Made by a program: the position numbers and the translations under genes. A DNA stretch of 64,000 bases from JAXDBM01 sp963709485 (lineage in GTDB: Bacteria; Desulfobacterota; Syntrophia; Syntrophales; Fen-1087), in assembly GCA_963709485.1 (NCBI GenBank), contig CAVPWE010000005.1:558001-622000 (forward strand), in the 5' to 3' direction. Each line of letters opens with the position of its first letter. Within the stretch, counting starts at the first letter, position 1. Positions 32,367 to 41,132 of this stretch are shown piece by piece. The notes beneath the pieces were generated by a model that was not told where the DNA came from, searched no databases, and worked only from the letters and a program-made list of their open reading frames with translations.

Positions 32367-33404
32367 GTGACGGAACCGCTGCTCATGAATCTGGAAAACA
32401 ACGTCTATCTGGAAGACGAGGCGCTGATCATCATCGACCGCCGGAAGCTGCCGGGCATGATCACGCCGGTCTATTGTACGGAACCTGAAGAGGTGGCCAA
32501 TGCCATTCGGGAGATGATGGTCCAGGGTGCCGGCGACATTGCCATCACGGCCGGCTACGGCCTCTATCTGGCGGCCCGCCGGCTGGAACGCGAAGGACGG
32601 GCGCAGGACCGCGTGCGGCTGGAGAAGGCGGCATCGCTGCTCAAATCCACAAGGCCGACGGGATTTCATCTGGCCGCGCTCCTCGACAAAACGATGAAAA
32701 AGGTCGAGGAGGCGGAGGAGGGCAGAGCGGCGTCGCAGGTGATTCTGGCGCACCTCGAGCGGGCGCTTGCCAGGCAGCGGGAGATTTCCCGGGAGACGGG
32801 CCGGCACGGGGAAACGCTTCTGGAGTCCGGCGACACGATTCTCACCCACTGCTTTGCCGGCGCCGGCCTGCTTTACATGCTGCGGTTTGCCAGGGAGAAC
32901 GGCAAGGACATCAAAGTCATTTGCACGGAAACAAGACCCTACCTGCAGGGGGCGAGGCTCACCGCCTGGTCAATCAGCGAGATGGGAACGGATACGACGC
33001 TGATTACGGATAACATGGCAGCCTGGTGCATGTCCCGGGGGATGATTCGAAAGGTCTTTACGGCGGCCGACCGGATTGCCATGGACGGGGTTGTGGCCAA
33101 CAAGGTGGGCACGCTGCAGCTTGCGATCTGTGCCCGGCATTTCGGGATCCCCTTTTACATTCTCGGGTACGGCGGCCCGGACCAGCGCACACAGAAGGGC
33201 GATACGATTCCCGTCGAGGAACGGGACGCCCGGGAGGTGCTTGAATTTCAGGGTATTCCGATCAGCGGGCCGAAGGTAAAGGGGTTTTATCCGGCTTTCG
33301 ACCTGACCCCGCCGGAACTGATCAGCGCCGTTGTCAGCGCAACAGGCGTGGATCGGAAGTCAGAGACCATGACCGGAACCGGTGAGGCAGCGCGGGTTCA
33401 GTGA
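32367..33404 (+). CDS. MtnA/eIF2B-family sugar-phosphate isomerase, divergent paralogue
   Basis: 345 residues from a GTG with AAGGGAG upstream. The protein shares the family's scaffold: GAGDIAITAGYGLYLA, THCFAGAGLLYM with the catalytic Cys, CTETRPYLQGARLTAW, and TAADRIAMDGVVANKVGT with the catalytic Asp. Both catalytic residues are kept. The substrate loops differ from the true MtnA at the window's left end: FAGAG replaces NAGAL, and YGGPDQRTQKGD lies near the C-terminus. It could be a 5-deoxyribose-1-phosphate or ribose-1,5-bisphosphate type isomerase. The substrate is unresolved. Confidence 0.85.
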   Translation: MTEPLLMNLENNVYLEDEALIIIDRRKLPGMITPVYCTEPEEVANAIREMMVQGAGDIAITAGYGLYLAARRLEREGRAQDRVRLEKAASLLKSTRPTGFHLAALLDKTMKKVEEAEEGRAASQVILAHLERALARQREISRETGRHGETLLESGDTILTHCFAGAGLLYMLRFARENGKDIKVICTETRPYLQGARLTAWSISEMGTDTTLITDNMAAWCMSRGMIRKVFTAADRIAMDGVVANKVGTLQLAICARHFGIPFYILGYGGPDQRTQKGDTIPVEERDAREVLEFQGIPISGPKVKGFYPAFDLTPPELISAVVSATGVDRKSETMTGTGEAARVQ

Positions 33405-33607
33405 ACGGGCGCGGTTGCGTCCGGTTCAGTCTTCTCCAGGCGCAGGATGGATTCGGGGATCAGATAGCTTCTCATTTTGGAAGAAAAAAAGATCAGCATC
33501 CAGAGATCGTCCGGTGTCCGGTTTCCCCGCCTTCCGATTACCTTCCCGACCAGCCCGTAAAAGGGATGCCGGGGATGGTCGACGACGACCATATCTCCCA
33601 ATTCCAT
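33398..33607 (-). CDS. Small hypothetical protein with SH3-like N-terminus
   Basis: 69 residues from an ATG with GAGGAGAAGG upstream. The start ELGDMVVVDHPRHPFYGLVGKVIGRRG resembles a KOW/SH3-like fold, followed by DLWMLIFFSSKMRSYLIPESILRLEK. It overlaps the end of the MtnA paralogue by seven bases on the opposite strand. It is probably a real small soluble protein of unknown role. Confidence 0.6.
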   Translation of the reverse strand: MELGDMVVVDHPRHPFYGLVGKVIGRRGNRTPDDLWMLIFFSSKMRSYLIPESILRLEKTEPDATAPVH

Positions 33608-33800
33608 ATTGCCTTCTCCTCTGGTTTTTTCAGTTGTCGCAGCGTGAAGATGAGGAATGATTGAAAATTCATACCACATAAAATGCATGGATGCACGGCT
33701 ACTTTCATTATAAATTTTAAAGGCGGCACGGCTGGATAATTGTCTGCCCGGCTGTTATAATCAAAAACGTTGAGTGCACATCAGGGAGGGAGAAGGTTCC

Positions 33801-34109
33801 ATGGAAATCAAGATGCCCATTAAGTTTCACGGAAATTATGTCGTGTCCATCCGCTGCGGGGCCGATGAAAACAGGGAGCGCTGCCAGAAACTGACCATGC
33901 GGGCGCTGTCCGCCGAAGAGCGGGAGCAATCCTACCGGAGCAAGGGTGTGGACGAAAGCGTCATGCCGACCCACCAGATCACATTCTATGACTTTGGCTG
34001 CAAGAGAATCATCGAGGGGAAGCTGGTTGAAAACGAAGCGGACCGGGCTGTTTTTCGCGTCCAGGACAAGGAATACGGGTTCGCGCCGTTCAAGCCGAAA
34101 AACGCCTGA
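33801..34109 (+). CDS. Hypothetical protein
   Basis: A 102-residue soluble protein with a mixed alpha/beta pattern: KMPIKFHGNYVVSIRCG, MPTHQITFYDFGCKRIIEGKL, FRVQDKEYGFAPFKPKNA. The ATG at MEIKMPIKF has GGGAGAAGG just upstream, while the open frame starts 27 bases earlier. It ends about 55 bases before the BtuF-like gene on the same strand. I do not recognise a family. Confidence 0.65.
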   Translation: MEIKMPIKFHGNYVVSIRCGADENRERCQKLTMRALSAEEREQSYRSKGVDESVMPTHQITFYDFGCKRIIEGKLVENEADRAVFRVQDKEYGFAPFKPKNA

Positions 34110-34164
34110 CGGTAGCGCCCGCATAACAGATGCTTTGCCCGATGCGCACCGTTCCGCGACGGTG

Positions 34165-35007
34165 ATGAACACCTTCCGGATTCTGGCCGCAATGCTGCTC
34201 TGCGTCCTTCTTTCCGGTCCCGCACTGGCAGCGCCCGCCATGAGGATCATTTCTCTTGCGCCCAACCTGACGGAGGTTCTCTATGACCTGGGGCTGGGAG
34301 AAGATGTCATCGCGGTGAGCAGTTACTGCGACTACCCGCCTGCGGTGAAGGCGAAGCCGAAAATCGGCGGTATGTCCAACCCTTCGCTGGAAGCCATTGT
34401 CGCCATGAAGCCGGACGTGGTCGTTCTGACCGATGACGGCAATCCCCGCGAGATTGAGGAGCGGCTGCGGGGGCTGGGCATCCGCACGTATGTTTTCCGG
34501 GCGAAGCGGCTCGACGATCTGCCCCGCGAAATCAGGGCCCTGGGCTTGGCCCTGAACGTCGGAGACCAGGCTGAACGGAGTGCACGGCGGGTCGAAAAAG
34601 CGATCCACCGGTACGGGAAAGCGTCTCGGTCTGCCCCGGCACGCTCACCTCAAAGAGTGCTTGTCGTGGTGCAGCCGGAGCCGCTGATGGTGGCCGGGCC
34701 CGGCACGGCCATGCACGACGTCCTGATGTTGCTGGGGTTGCAGAACATTGCCGCAAACGCCCGTAGCGGGTATCCGCGGTACTCACTGGAAGAGGTAATT
34801 CGTCAGGACCCGAATGCCATTTTCATCGGGAGGGGCCATGACGACATGAAGGCCCAGTCCCGGCGCCTGCTGAAGCGGCTGCATTCCCTGGAGGCGGTCC
34901 GCAAGGGGCGGGTTTACTACATCGGAGACGCCCTTTTCCGGATGGGGCCGCGGGTCGCCGCGGGCATTGCTGAAATCGCAGGCCATGTGCGGCACATGCC
35001 TCCGTAG
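34165..35007 (+). CDS. Periplasmic binding protein of a cobalamin/metal-chelate ABC transporter (BtuF-like)
   Basis: 280 residues with a signal peptide (MNTFRILAAMLLCVLLSGPALA). Two lobes follow with the class III binding-protein pattern: RIISLAPNLTEVLYDLGLGEDVIAVSSYCDYPP, NPSLEAIVAMKPDVVVLTDDG, and a C-terminal GRVYYIGD. This is the BtuF/FhuD fold, with vitamin B12 the commonest ligand for this opening motif. The matching permease and ATPase may be btuC/btuD at 43-45 kb, which lack a binding-protein gene. No riboswitch is visible here. Hemin or iron chelates are alternatives. Confidence 0.85.
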   Translation: MNTFRILAAMLLCVLLSGPALAAPAMRIISLAPNLTEVLYDLGLGEDVIAVSSYCDYPPAVKAKPKIGGMSNPSLEAIVAMKPDVVVLTDDGNPREIEERLRGLGIRTYVFRAKRLDDLPREIRALGLALNVGDQAERSARRVEKAIHRYGKASRSAPARSPQRVLVVVQPEPLMVAGPGTAMHDVLMLLGLQNIAANARSGYPRYSLEEVIRQDPNAIFIGRGHDDMKAQSRRLLKRLHSLEAVRKGRVYYIGDALFRMGPRVAAGIAEIAGHVRHMPP

Positions 35008-35026
35008 AGCGGCCCTCCGGGGACGC

Positions 35027-36613
35027 TCATCCGGCGGTTCCGATTTCCTCTTTCAGCGCCATTTTATTCACCTTGCCGCTCGCCAGCAGGGGCAGCAGAG
35101 GCCGGATGAAGAACCGCTTCGGGATTTTGAAGTTGGCCAGCTTCCGGCGGCAGATCTCCTTCAGCTCCTCTTCCGTTACCGTCTTGCCCGGCTGCGGCAT
35201 GACATAGGCCCACCCCACTTCCTGGTAGATGTCGTCGGGCACGCCGATGACCGCGGAGAACAGGACGCCGTCGAGCGATTCCAGGACCTCTTCCACTTCC
35301 CGGGGGTAGACGTTCTCCCCTCCGGACTTGAACATTTCCGATTTCCGTCCCGTGATGACGATATAACCCCGGGCATCCTTGTAGGCGAGATCGCCGGTGG
35401 CATACCAGCCGTCCCCGTCCACGACGGCGGCGGTGGCCTCCGGCTGGTTCAGGTATTCGCTGAAAAGGAAGGGCCCCCGAACCAGGATTTCCCCGATCTC
35501 GCCGTCCGGAAGCTCCCGTCCGCTGCCATCAACAATTTTCAGTTCAAAAGGAGGGGCGATCCGTCCGGCCGTCTTCGTCACCGTTTCCAGGTCGTCCCCC
35601 TTCTCGGTGTAGGTGACGAAACCGCAGACCTCCGTGCTGCCGTAACCGGTGAGGAGCATCGCACCCGTTTGCCGGCAGATGCCCGCCAGGACGTCAACCA
35701 TGATTTTCGGGGCCGCCGCCCCGGCCCAGGCGAAGAGACGGATGCTGCTGAAGTCCGTCTGCCAGAATTCGGGCAGCTTCATCTGCAGGAGGAACATGAC
35801 CGGGACCTGGCCCAGGCAGGTGAGCCGCTCCCTCTCGATCATCTTCAGGGCGCCTGCGGGGTCGAACTGGTCCATGCACACGAGGCAGCCCCCGCCCATG
35901 ATAGTCGCAAAGCCGATTTCCACATCCGCCGCGACGTGGTTGATCGGGAAATGCAGAAGCCCCCGCGTGTCCTCGTCGAAATAGAATTTCCGGAGCTCCA
36001 CCTTGATGTTCTCAATGATGCTCCGGTGGGTATGCACCACGCCCTTGGGTTTGCCGGTGGACCCCGAGGTGTACATCAGCAGCGCGCGGTCGGTATCTCG
36101 GATCGTTGACGCGCGGTCCTGAAGCGCCGGGTCAAGCTCTTCGCGGGGTTGCCCGGTATACGCCGCAAAATTCTCCGTTCCATCCAAGGCCTCCCCGATG
36201 ACGAGAACCTTCCGGATGAACGGGAACTCGCCGGTCAGGGTCCGGATGGTGCCGGCCATGTCGTTGCCGAGGAAATGCCGGAGCGTGATCAGAAGCGAGG
36301 GTTTTGAGTCCCCGATCTGGTAGCGAAGTTCGTCCAGCGTGAACTTGGGGTTCAGCCCGAGCCAGACGGCCCCGACCTTGCCCGCCGCCATGTAGGTGGT
36401 CAGGAATTCGTTTCTGGCCGCGGAAAGCATGGCCACGCGGTCGCCGGGCTGAATGCCGATGGCGAGATAGGCCTTGGCGATGCGGTCCATCCGGGTCCGG
36501 AAATCATCCCAGGTCAGCCTTTCATCGCCGAAGATGAGCGCCTCCGCGCCGGGCTTGACCCGGGCCCACTTTTCCACGTACTGCCAGGTGAGCTTCAAAT
36601 CCATGCCGTTCAT
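35027..36613 (-). CDS. AMP-dependent acyl-CoA synthetase/ligase
   Basis: The 528-residue ANL-family enzyme activates a carboxylic acid with ATP and CoA. Core motifs are LMYTSGSTGKPKGVVHTH (P-loop), GYGSTEVCGFV, WYATGDLAYKDARGYIVITGRKSEMFKSGGENVYPREVEEVL, and the C-terminal catalytic Lys in ASGKVNKMALKEE. Substrate is not evident; relatives act on medium or long fatty acids or cyclic acids. The ATG with GGGGAGGACAAT upstream is preferred to the earlier in-frame start. It is 18 bases downstream of the hotdog dehydratase gene, suggesting a shared acid-degradation operon. Confidence 0.92.
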   Translation of the reverse strand: MNGMDLKLTWQYVEKWARVKPGAEALIFGDERLTWDDFRTRMDRIAKAYLAIGIQPGDRVAMLSAARNEFLTTYMAAGKVGAVWLGLNPKFTLDELRYQIGDSKPSLLITLRHFLGNDMAGTIRTLTGEFPFIRKVLVIGEALDGTENFAAYTGQPREELDPALQDRASTIRDTDRALLMYTSGSTGKPKGVVHTHRSIIENIKVELRKFYFDEDTRGLLHFPINHVAADVEIGFATIMGGGCLVCMDQFDPAGALKMIERERLTCLGQVPVMFLLQMKLPEFWQTDFSSIRLFAWAGAAAPKIMVDVLAGICRQTGAMLLTGYGSTEVCGFVTYTEKGDDLETVTKTAGRIAPPFELKIVDGSGRELPDGEIGEILVRGPFLFSEYLNQPEATAAVVDGDGWYATGDLAYKDARGYIVITGRKSEMFKSGGENVYPREVEEVLESLDGVLFSAVIGVPDDIYQEVGWAYVMPQPGKTVTEEELKEICRRKLANFKIPKRFFIRPLLPLLASGKVNKMALKEEIGTAG

Positions 36614-36630
36614 ATTGTCCTCCCCTTGTC

Positions 36631-37515
36631 TCATGGTGGCCAGGACAGCAGGGCGCTGCCGTCGCTGATGGCTTTTCCTCCCTCCCCGTTCAAGACGGTG
36701 AAACGGGCGAGCCGTCCATCGTTCACATTCTGCCGACCCGTCATGCGGATCCGGATGACGCTCCCCGGAAGAACCATGCCGGTGAAGCGGCAGGCGAGCG
36801 CCTTCAGCAAGGCCGGATTTCCCCCGGCCTCCCGGTTGACCAGTTCGCGGGCCGCGAACGCCAAGGTGGCCGTCCCCTGGAGGATGATGCCGGGGAGCCC
36901 CACGTCGCGGGCGAATTGCGCCGAGGTGTGGATGGGGAAATGGATGTTGGTGCAGCCGTCATAGACAAAGGGCGCAAGCGGATCCACGGTCAGCGTCGCT
37001 TCCCAGTATCCCTCCTCGTCCGCCGCTTCCCCGGGAAGGGGAGGAAGGTCTTCCGAACCTGCGCCCCCGTCCGGGCAGCGCACCCCCCGCATCATGCCGC
37101 CGATGTGCTCCGTGAAGACCGGCTGTTCCCGTTCGTCCAGGGCGTCGAAACGCAGGACCACCAGCGTGCCGGCTTTACGGGGTAAGATGGCCGCCACCTT
37201 TCCCCGAATGAACAGGCGATCCCCCGGCCGCACGGGACGGTGAAACCGCAGGTGTTCCGTGTAATGAACCTGGGTCAGCAGGACCTCCCGGGGGAAGTCC
37301 TCCGCCTGAAGGTAGTCCCAGATCCGCTCGGTGATCTGCCAGGTCAGGGCAACGGCCATCATGGGCGGCGCGATGACGCCTTCCGCCCGGGTGTCGTTGA
37401 AATAATAAGGGTTGGGATCGCCGGTGGCGGCGGCATAATTCATGGTCTGCCGGGCCGTGACCCATGTTTCGAGGACGCGCAGGGGGGTCCCCACGAAACG
37501 GGAGCTGAGTTCCAT
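36631..37515 (-). CDS. Double-hotdog MaoC-like dehydratase
   Basis: 294 residues with two hotdog domains. The N-terminal domain (about 1-150) has the FAS1-type pattern VTARQTMNYAAATGDPNPYYFND, IAPPMMAVALTW and LRFHRPVRPGDRL. The C-terminal MaoC-type domain has IHTSAQFARDVGLPGIILQGTATLAFAARELV. Such proteins hydrate or dehydrate acyl-CoA thioesters. The paired acyl-CoA synthetase gene fits a degradation or modification route for an unknown acid. The catalytic Asp/His pair of R-hydratases is not fully clear in either half, so activity is inferred. Confidence 0.83.
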   Translation of the reverse strand: MELSSRFVGTPLRVLETWVTARQTMNYAAATGDPNPYYFNDTRAEGVIAPPMMAVALTWQITERIWDYLQAEDFPREVLLTQVHYTEHLRFHRPVRPGDRLFIRGKVAAILPRKAGTLVVLRFDALDEREQPVFTEHIGGMMRGVRCPDGGAGSEDLPPLPGEAADEEGYWEATLTVDPLAPFVYDGCTNIHFPIHTSAQFARDVGLPGIILQGTATLAFAARELVNREAGGNPALLKALACRFTGMVLPGSVIRIRMTGRQNVNDGRLARFTVLNGEGGKAISDGSALLSWPP

Positions 37516-38107
37516 CAGAAAAACTCCTTGTCGGGGCTATTGCCCATACCGGCAGCCTTCAAGGGCGCCGGTAAATTCTTCGCCCGCCTGGCATCCGGTG
37601 ATCCTTGCGATCAATATGCATAATTCCTGTTGTTTCGGCAAAGGGTATTTTTTACGTTCATTCTGTTCTCGCATACCACCCATTGGTCTTCGGTAGAATG
37701 GTTCTGCTTCGGTGGCGGTCTCCGTATATAAGTCTTGATATAAGCTGATCGGTTCAGGTCATTGAATGTGGTTCGGAAATCTACAGTCTGAATCATGAAT
37801 TTACCCGTTTAAGGAAAAGAGGATGCCTTCCGAATCGCAATCTGTGGTCATTTTCCATTGACATACAAGACCGTTTTTCTTAAAGTCCCTTCACCTGTCA
37901 GTCATCTCAAGAATATACGGGCTCTGGATCGACTGCTCAGGCTAGTGAAGAAATCCCGATCATGAGCCGCGGCGTGGACGGGGATTGTTAAAAAACAAAG
38001 AGGATATCCGAGGGGATACGCCTTATCCGACAATATACGAACAGTTTCCCAAAGGGAAATACCAACAGAGCTGATAAAGCCCCCTGGGGAAAGATTGGAA
38101 ATAGTCT
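37516..38107. other. Gene-poor AT-richer intergenic region
   Basis: About 590 bases between the divergent hotdog dehydratase and DUF374 genes. Base composition becomes AT-richer here. I see one good promoter match on the plus strand and no convincing coding sequence. Confidence 0.5.
37858..37886 (+). promoter_or_regulatory. Predicted sigma-70 type promoter upstream of the DUF374 gene
   Basis: TTGACA (perfect -35) is followed after 17 bases by TAAAGT (four of six). It points to the acyltransferase gene, leaving a leader of about 215 bases. This is a sequence match only. Confidence 0.45.
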
Positions 38108-38791
38108 GTGTGGAAACGCATAGCTGCCCTGGCCATCAGTTACGGCCTCATCCCTATGGCCCATAACTTGATTCGGGCGTATTTATGTCTGATCCGTAAA
38201 ACGATTCTTCAGGAGGAGCACATCATGGGTGCTCTGGAAGAAAACCAAAAAGTCATCATCGCCATCTTGCACCAGCGAATGTTCGGGGTTATCGGCTATG
38301 CACAACGATTTAGCCGTTTCGCTCTTGCTGCTATTATCAGTCAGAGCAAGGATGGAGATATTATCACCCAAGTCGTCACCCGGCTCAACTTTCATCCCAT
38401 TCGCGGCTCCAGCTCCAGGGGCGGCAAGGAAGCACTCGATGCCCTCATCGCTTATCTGGCCGACCACCAGGCCGCTGTGCATGCGGTGGACGGACCCCGG
38501 GGGCCCAAGGGTGTCGTTAAGACCGGAATCATCAGGATTGCCCAGCGGGCCGGTGCAGTCATCTATCCAGTCTATATCTCTACCAGCAAGGCCTGGGTTC
38601 TGAAAAGCTGGGATCATTTTCTCATCCCGAAGCCTTTCAGCAGGGTCCTGATCCGCTGGGGGAAACCCTTTCAGGTACCTAAGCATCTGAGTGAGGTGGA
38701 ATTCGATTCGCTGCGGCGGGAGATCGAAGCGCAAATCCTCACCAATCACGCCCGGGACGACCTGGCCATGGGCTGGGAGCATCCCTTATGA
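38108..38791 (+). CDS. DUF374-type lysophospholipid acyltransferase-like protein
   Basis: 227 residues with a GTG start. The N-terminus has a membrane-associating segment. The body shows the DUF374 acyltransferase pattern: a central FHPIRGSSSRGGKEALDALI, then VHAVDGPRGPKGVVKTGIIRIAQRAGAVIYPV, and LIPKPFSRVLIRWGKPF. HQRMFG may replace the usual HxxxxD motif. Relatives act in lipid A or outer-membrane lipid modification. It is alone, facing away from the dehydratase-ligase pair. No strong ribosome binding site is evident, so the exact start is uncertain. Confidence 0.8.
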   Translation: MWKRIAALAISYGLIPMAHNLIRAYLCLIRKTILQEEHIMGALEENQKVIIAILHQRMFGVIGYAQRFSRFALAAIISQSKDGDIITQVVTRLNFHPIRGSSSRGGKEALDALIAYLADHQAAVHAVDGPRGPKGVVKTGIIRIAQRAGAVIYPVYISTSKAWVLKSWDHFLIPKPFSRVLIRWGKPFQVPKHLSEVEFDSLRREIEAQILTNHARDDLAMGWEHPL

Positions 38792-39476
38792 ATACTCCTG
38801 CGCCAATGGCAGTTTTTCAGCACGTAAGCAACCATCTACCTTGCCCCTTATTCTTACCCCTACCCGAGTGAGTTTGCTTGCTGGCGTCCCGGCAGGATCG
38901 TGCCGTGGGAGGAAAGAAAGGGTGTTCTGACTTCCCTCCAAGCCCAGGGAAAAAGGATTCCTTGGCTGACTCCCCACCCACAATCCGGAATTCGGCACAG
39001 GGGGGGATATTGGGCCCCCTTTATGGGAATCATATCTGCAATTGGCATCTTGGTAAAAAAAGGATGCTTCCCGGGCGGACCCCGGCCGTCCAAAAGTTAC
39101 ATCTCTTACACAAATTCAATCCCTGGAAAATTTCAAAAAAATTTGAACCTATGTCCTCTTCAATCATCGGATACAAGCCTGGCTTCAAATACAAAGCAAG
39201 TGGTTGGCTGATCTGGATAGACCATTGAACATGGGATGAAATGTTCACATGCCGATAGCAAATATTTCTGGCAATCGGTCTCATTTGTGTCTTCCTGTAC
39301 TACACAAAAAGTTAAGCCAAATGAAAATGCTTGCTTTCAAATGAAACTCGTGACTGCACGGGGGAATATCCCTTGACTTGAGAAAACAGCCCCCCTATAC
39401 TCCGGGCCGTCAAAAACAACACCTTATCAATTATAATTATCAATCAATAGCAGAGCAAATGACATGATGAGATAGG
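38792..39476. other. Gene-poor region left of the insertion sequence
   Basis: About 690 bases with only short frames that do not look protein-like. The last 110 bases are AT-rich, with TTATCAAT repeated twice, and follow a strong promoter match that points into the insertion sequence. Confidence 0.5.
39373..39401 (+). promoter_or_regulatory. Strong promoter match truncated by the insertion sequence
   Basis: TTGACT, 17 bases, TATACT: five of six matches at each hexamer. No gene follows before the element begins 75 bases downstream. The original target gene may have been displaced by the insertion, or the promoter now reads antisense into the transposase genes. Confidence 0.5.
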
Positions 39477-39539
39477 TGGTCTGGGTTCTTAGGACAGGAG
39501 ACAGGGGTTTATAAGTGGGAAAGCGCTCCTGGTTGATGG

Positions 39540-40370
39540 TCATGCCGCAGCCTGTCTCTGCGGCTGGGTGCTGAAGTAAACCATAGCCGGGGTCTTCCTG
39601 TCAAAGTTTTGATGCCACCGTTTTTCGTTGTAGAATGTGAAGTAGGCGGCCAGTCCTTTCCTCACCTCCGCCATGGAGCCATAGCCTTTCAGGTAAATGT
39701 CTTCGTACTTGACGCTTTTCCACAGCCGTTCGATAAAGACGTTGTCCATCCAGCGGCCCTTGCCGTCCATGCTGATCGCAATGCTTTTTGAGCGGAGCGT
39801 GCCGGTAAACGCCTCCGCGGTGAACTGGCTGCCCTGGTCCGTATTGAAGATCTCGGGACAACCGTACCTGCGGATCGCCTCCTCCAGGGCGTCCACGCAA
39901 AAGGAGCTGTCCAGGGTGTTGGACAAACGCCAGGCGAGAACCATCCGACTCACCCAGTCCATGACCGCCATAAGATAACAGAACCCCTTCGCCATGGGAA
40001 TGTAGGTGATGTCGGCAACCCACACATGGTTTGCCCGTGTGATCTCAAGGCCGCGGAGAAGGTAGGGATACTTCACATGCGCAGGATGCGCCAACGAGAG
40101 CCTCGGCTTGACATACAGCGCCTCCATGCCCATCCGGCGCATCAGACGCCGCACCCGGTCACGACCCACGTCATACCCTTTGGCCCACAGCTCGTCGCGA
40201 ATCTTGCGGCTTCCATAGAACGGGTACGCCAAATGGATCTCGTCGATCCGGCGCATCAGCTCCATCTCCTGCTCGCTCGGCGGAACCGGCTTATAGTAGA
40301 TGCCGGATCGGCTCAACCCCAGTAGATTGCACTGCCGTGTCACGGGAAGTTGGTCCCCTTTGTCGATCAT
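39540..40370 (-). CDS. IS3-family transposase OrfB (DDE integrase)
   Basis: 276 residues. The HTH_21 region (LAYPFYGSRKIRDELWAKGYDVGRDRVRRLMRRMGMEALY) leads into an rve integrase core. The catalytic triad is visible: Asp in VWVADITYIP, Asp in FNTDQGSQF, and Glu in NVFIERLWKSVKYED. The YNEKRWHQNFDRKTPAMVYF tail is typical. The ATG overlaps the orfA stop as ATGA, so the product may come from coupling or from frameshifting with OrfA. It appears intact. Confidence 0.93.
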   Translation of the reverse strand: MIDKGDQLPVTRQCNLLGLSRSGIYYKPVPPSEQEMELMRRIDEIHLAYPFYGSRKIRDELWAKGYDVGRDRVRRLMRRMGMEALYVKPRLSLAHPAHVKYPYLLRGLEITRANHVWVADITYIPMAKGFCYLMAVMDWVSRMVLAWRLSNTLDSSFCVDALEEAIRRYGCPEIFNTDQGSQFTAEAFTGTLRSKSIAISMDGKGRWMDNVFIERLWKSVKYEDIYLKGYGSMAEVRKGLAAYFTFYNEKRWHQNFDRKTPAMVYFSTQPQRQAAA

Positions 40371-40669
40371 CGCTTGGCGCTCGCATCGCCGATACGACCG
40401 AGCGCGCCGGATAAAAAATCGTTCTCCATCGACAACTGCCCGATCTTCGCGTGAAGATCCTTCACGCTCGGAACCGGCTCGGGCTTCCTTTCTCTGCTGA
40501 AAATGTCCGGGGCATGTTCCAGAAGCTGCTTCTTCCACTCCGCAATCTGGTTCGGATGCACCTGGTAACGCTGCGCAAGCTCAACGAGCGTCTGCTCTCC
40601 TTTCAAAGCGTCCAACGCCACCTTCGCCTTGAACGCCGGCGCGTGATTCCTTCTCGGTCTCTTACTCAT
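40367..40669 (-). CDS. IS3-family transposase OrfA (HTH_8 DNA-binding protein)
   Basis: 100 residues. The N-terminal helix-turn-helix is KRPRRNHAPAFKAKVALDALKGEQTLVELAQRYQVHPNQIAEWKKQLLE. A leucine-zipper-like C-terminus (VKDLHAKIGQLSMENDFLSGAL) follows. It binds the element's terminal repeats. GGAGG lies eight bases before the ATG. Length and composition are normal for IS3 OrfA. Confidence 0.93.
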   Translation of the reverse strand: MSKRPRRNHAPAFKAKVALDALKGEQTLVELAQRYQVHPNQIAEWKKQLLEHAPDIFSRERKPEPVPSVKDLHAKIGQLSMENDFLSGALGRIGDASAKR

Positions 40670-40741
40670 ATGCTGCTCCTCCTTGGCATTCATTATAGAG
40701 CAGCTTCACCACTTATGCACCTGTCCAGTTTTGCCAGACCA

Positions 40742-41103
40742 GCTCTGAGTAAATCCAGAAAAAACAAGAGCCAGACCGAGGGATCAATAGATCAGATCAC
40801 ATCACTGCCAGATTTTTATGAGGATTTTCGTCCCGAAGAGATAAATGAAATCTTTTTCACTGAATCCACACAAAGAGATCGAGGCACCCATCATGAGAAT
40901 CTGTTTTTTTTCACATGGTGCTGATAAACGAATCTTGTGGGTTGTTGGGCATTATGAGAAAGTCACATAATGAGGATAAAGGATATTAAACCCCCAAGAT
41001 ATCCTTGCTGTAGCATTGTTTCACTCAGTAGACCATTCACGCATCATTTCAGTCGTGAATCATGACTTTCTATCCTCTCCAATGATGATTTTGTTTTTGG
41101 CGC
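40742..41103. other. Region right of the insertion sequence with possible gene remnant
   Basis: About 360 AT-rich bases. One plus-strand frame runs LPDFYEDFRPEEINEIFF and stops after about 60 codons, and a short ATG frame MRICFFSHGADKRILWVV follows. Neither is recognisable. They may be remnants of a gene cut by the insertion. Confidence 0.35.
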
Positions 41104-41132
41104 TTGACATATTATGAGCATATGCTTATTAT
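41104..41132 (+). promoter_or_regulatory. Promoter of the DUF134-NifX-NifU-FmdB cluster
   Basis: TTGACA, 17 bases, TATTAT: a perfect -35 and five of six at the -10, ending about 20 bases before the regulator's TTG start codon. An inverted repeat overlaps it. Confidence 0.65.

Larger units (their letters stand above)
39477..40741 (-). mobile_element. IS3-family insertion sequence, 1265 bp
   Basis: The ends are imperfect inverted repeats. TGGTCTGG at the left is matched by CCAGACCA at the right, and a second shared block (GGACAGG, then ATAAGTGG) lies further in on both sides. The two genes, orfA and orfB, are intact and overlap at ATGA. No target-site duplication is visible at the flanks, which suggests an old insertion or a later rearrangement. 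Confidence 0.88.

Noticed and set aside
38878..39228. Open frames of about 100 codons in the gap left of the insertion sequence
   Set aside because: Composition is not protein-like, two overlapping frames are equally open, and neither has a ribosome site or motif.
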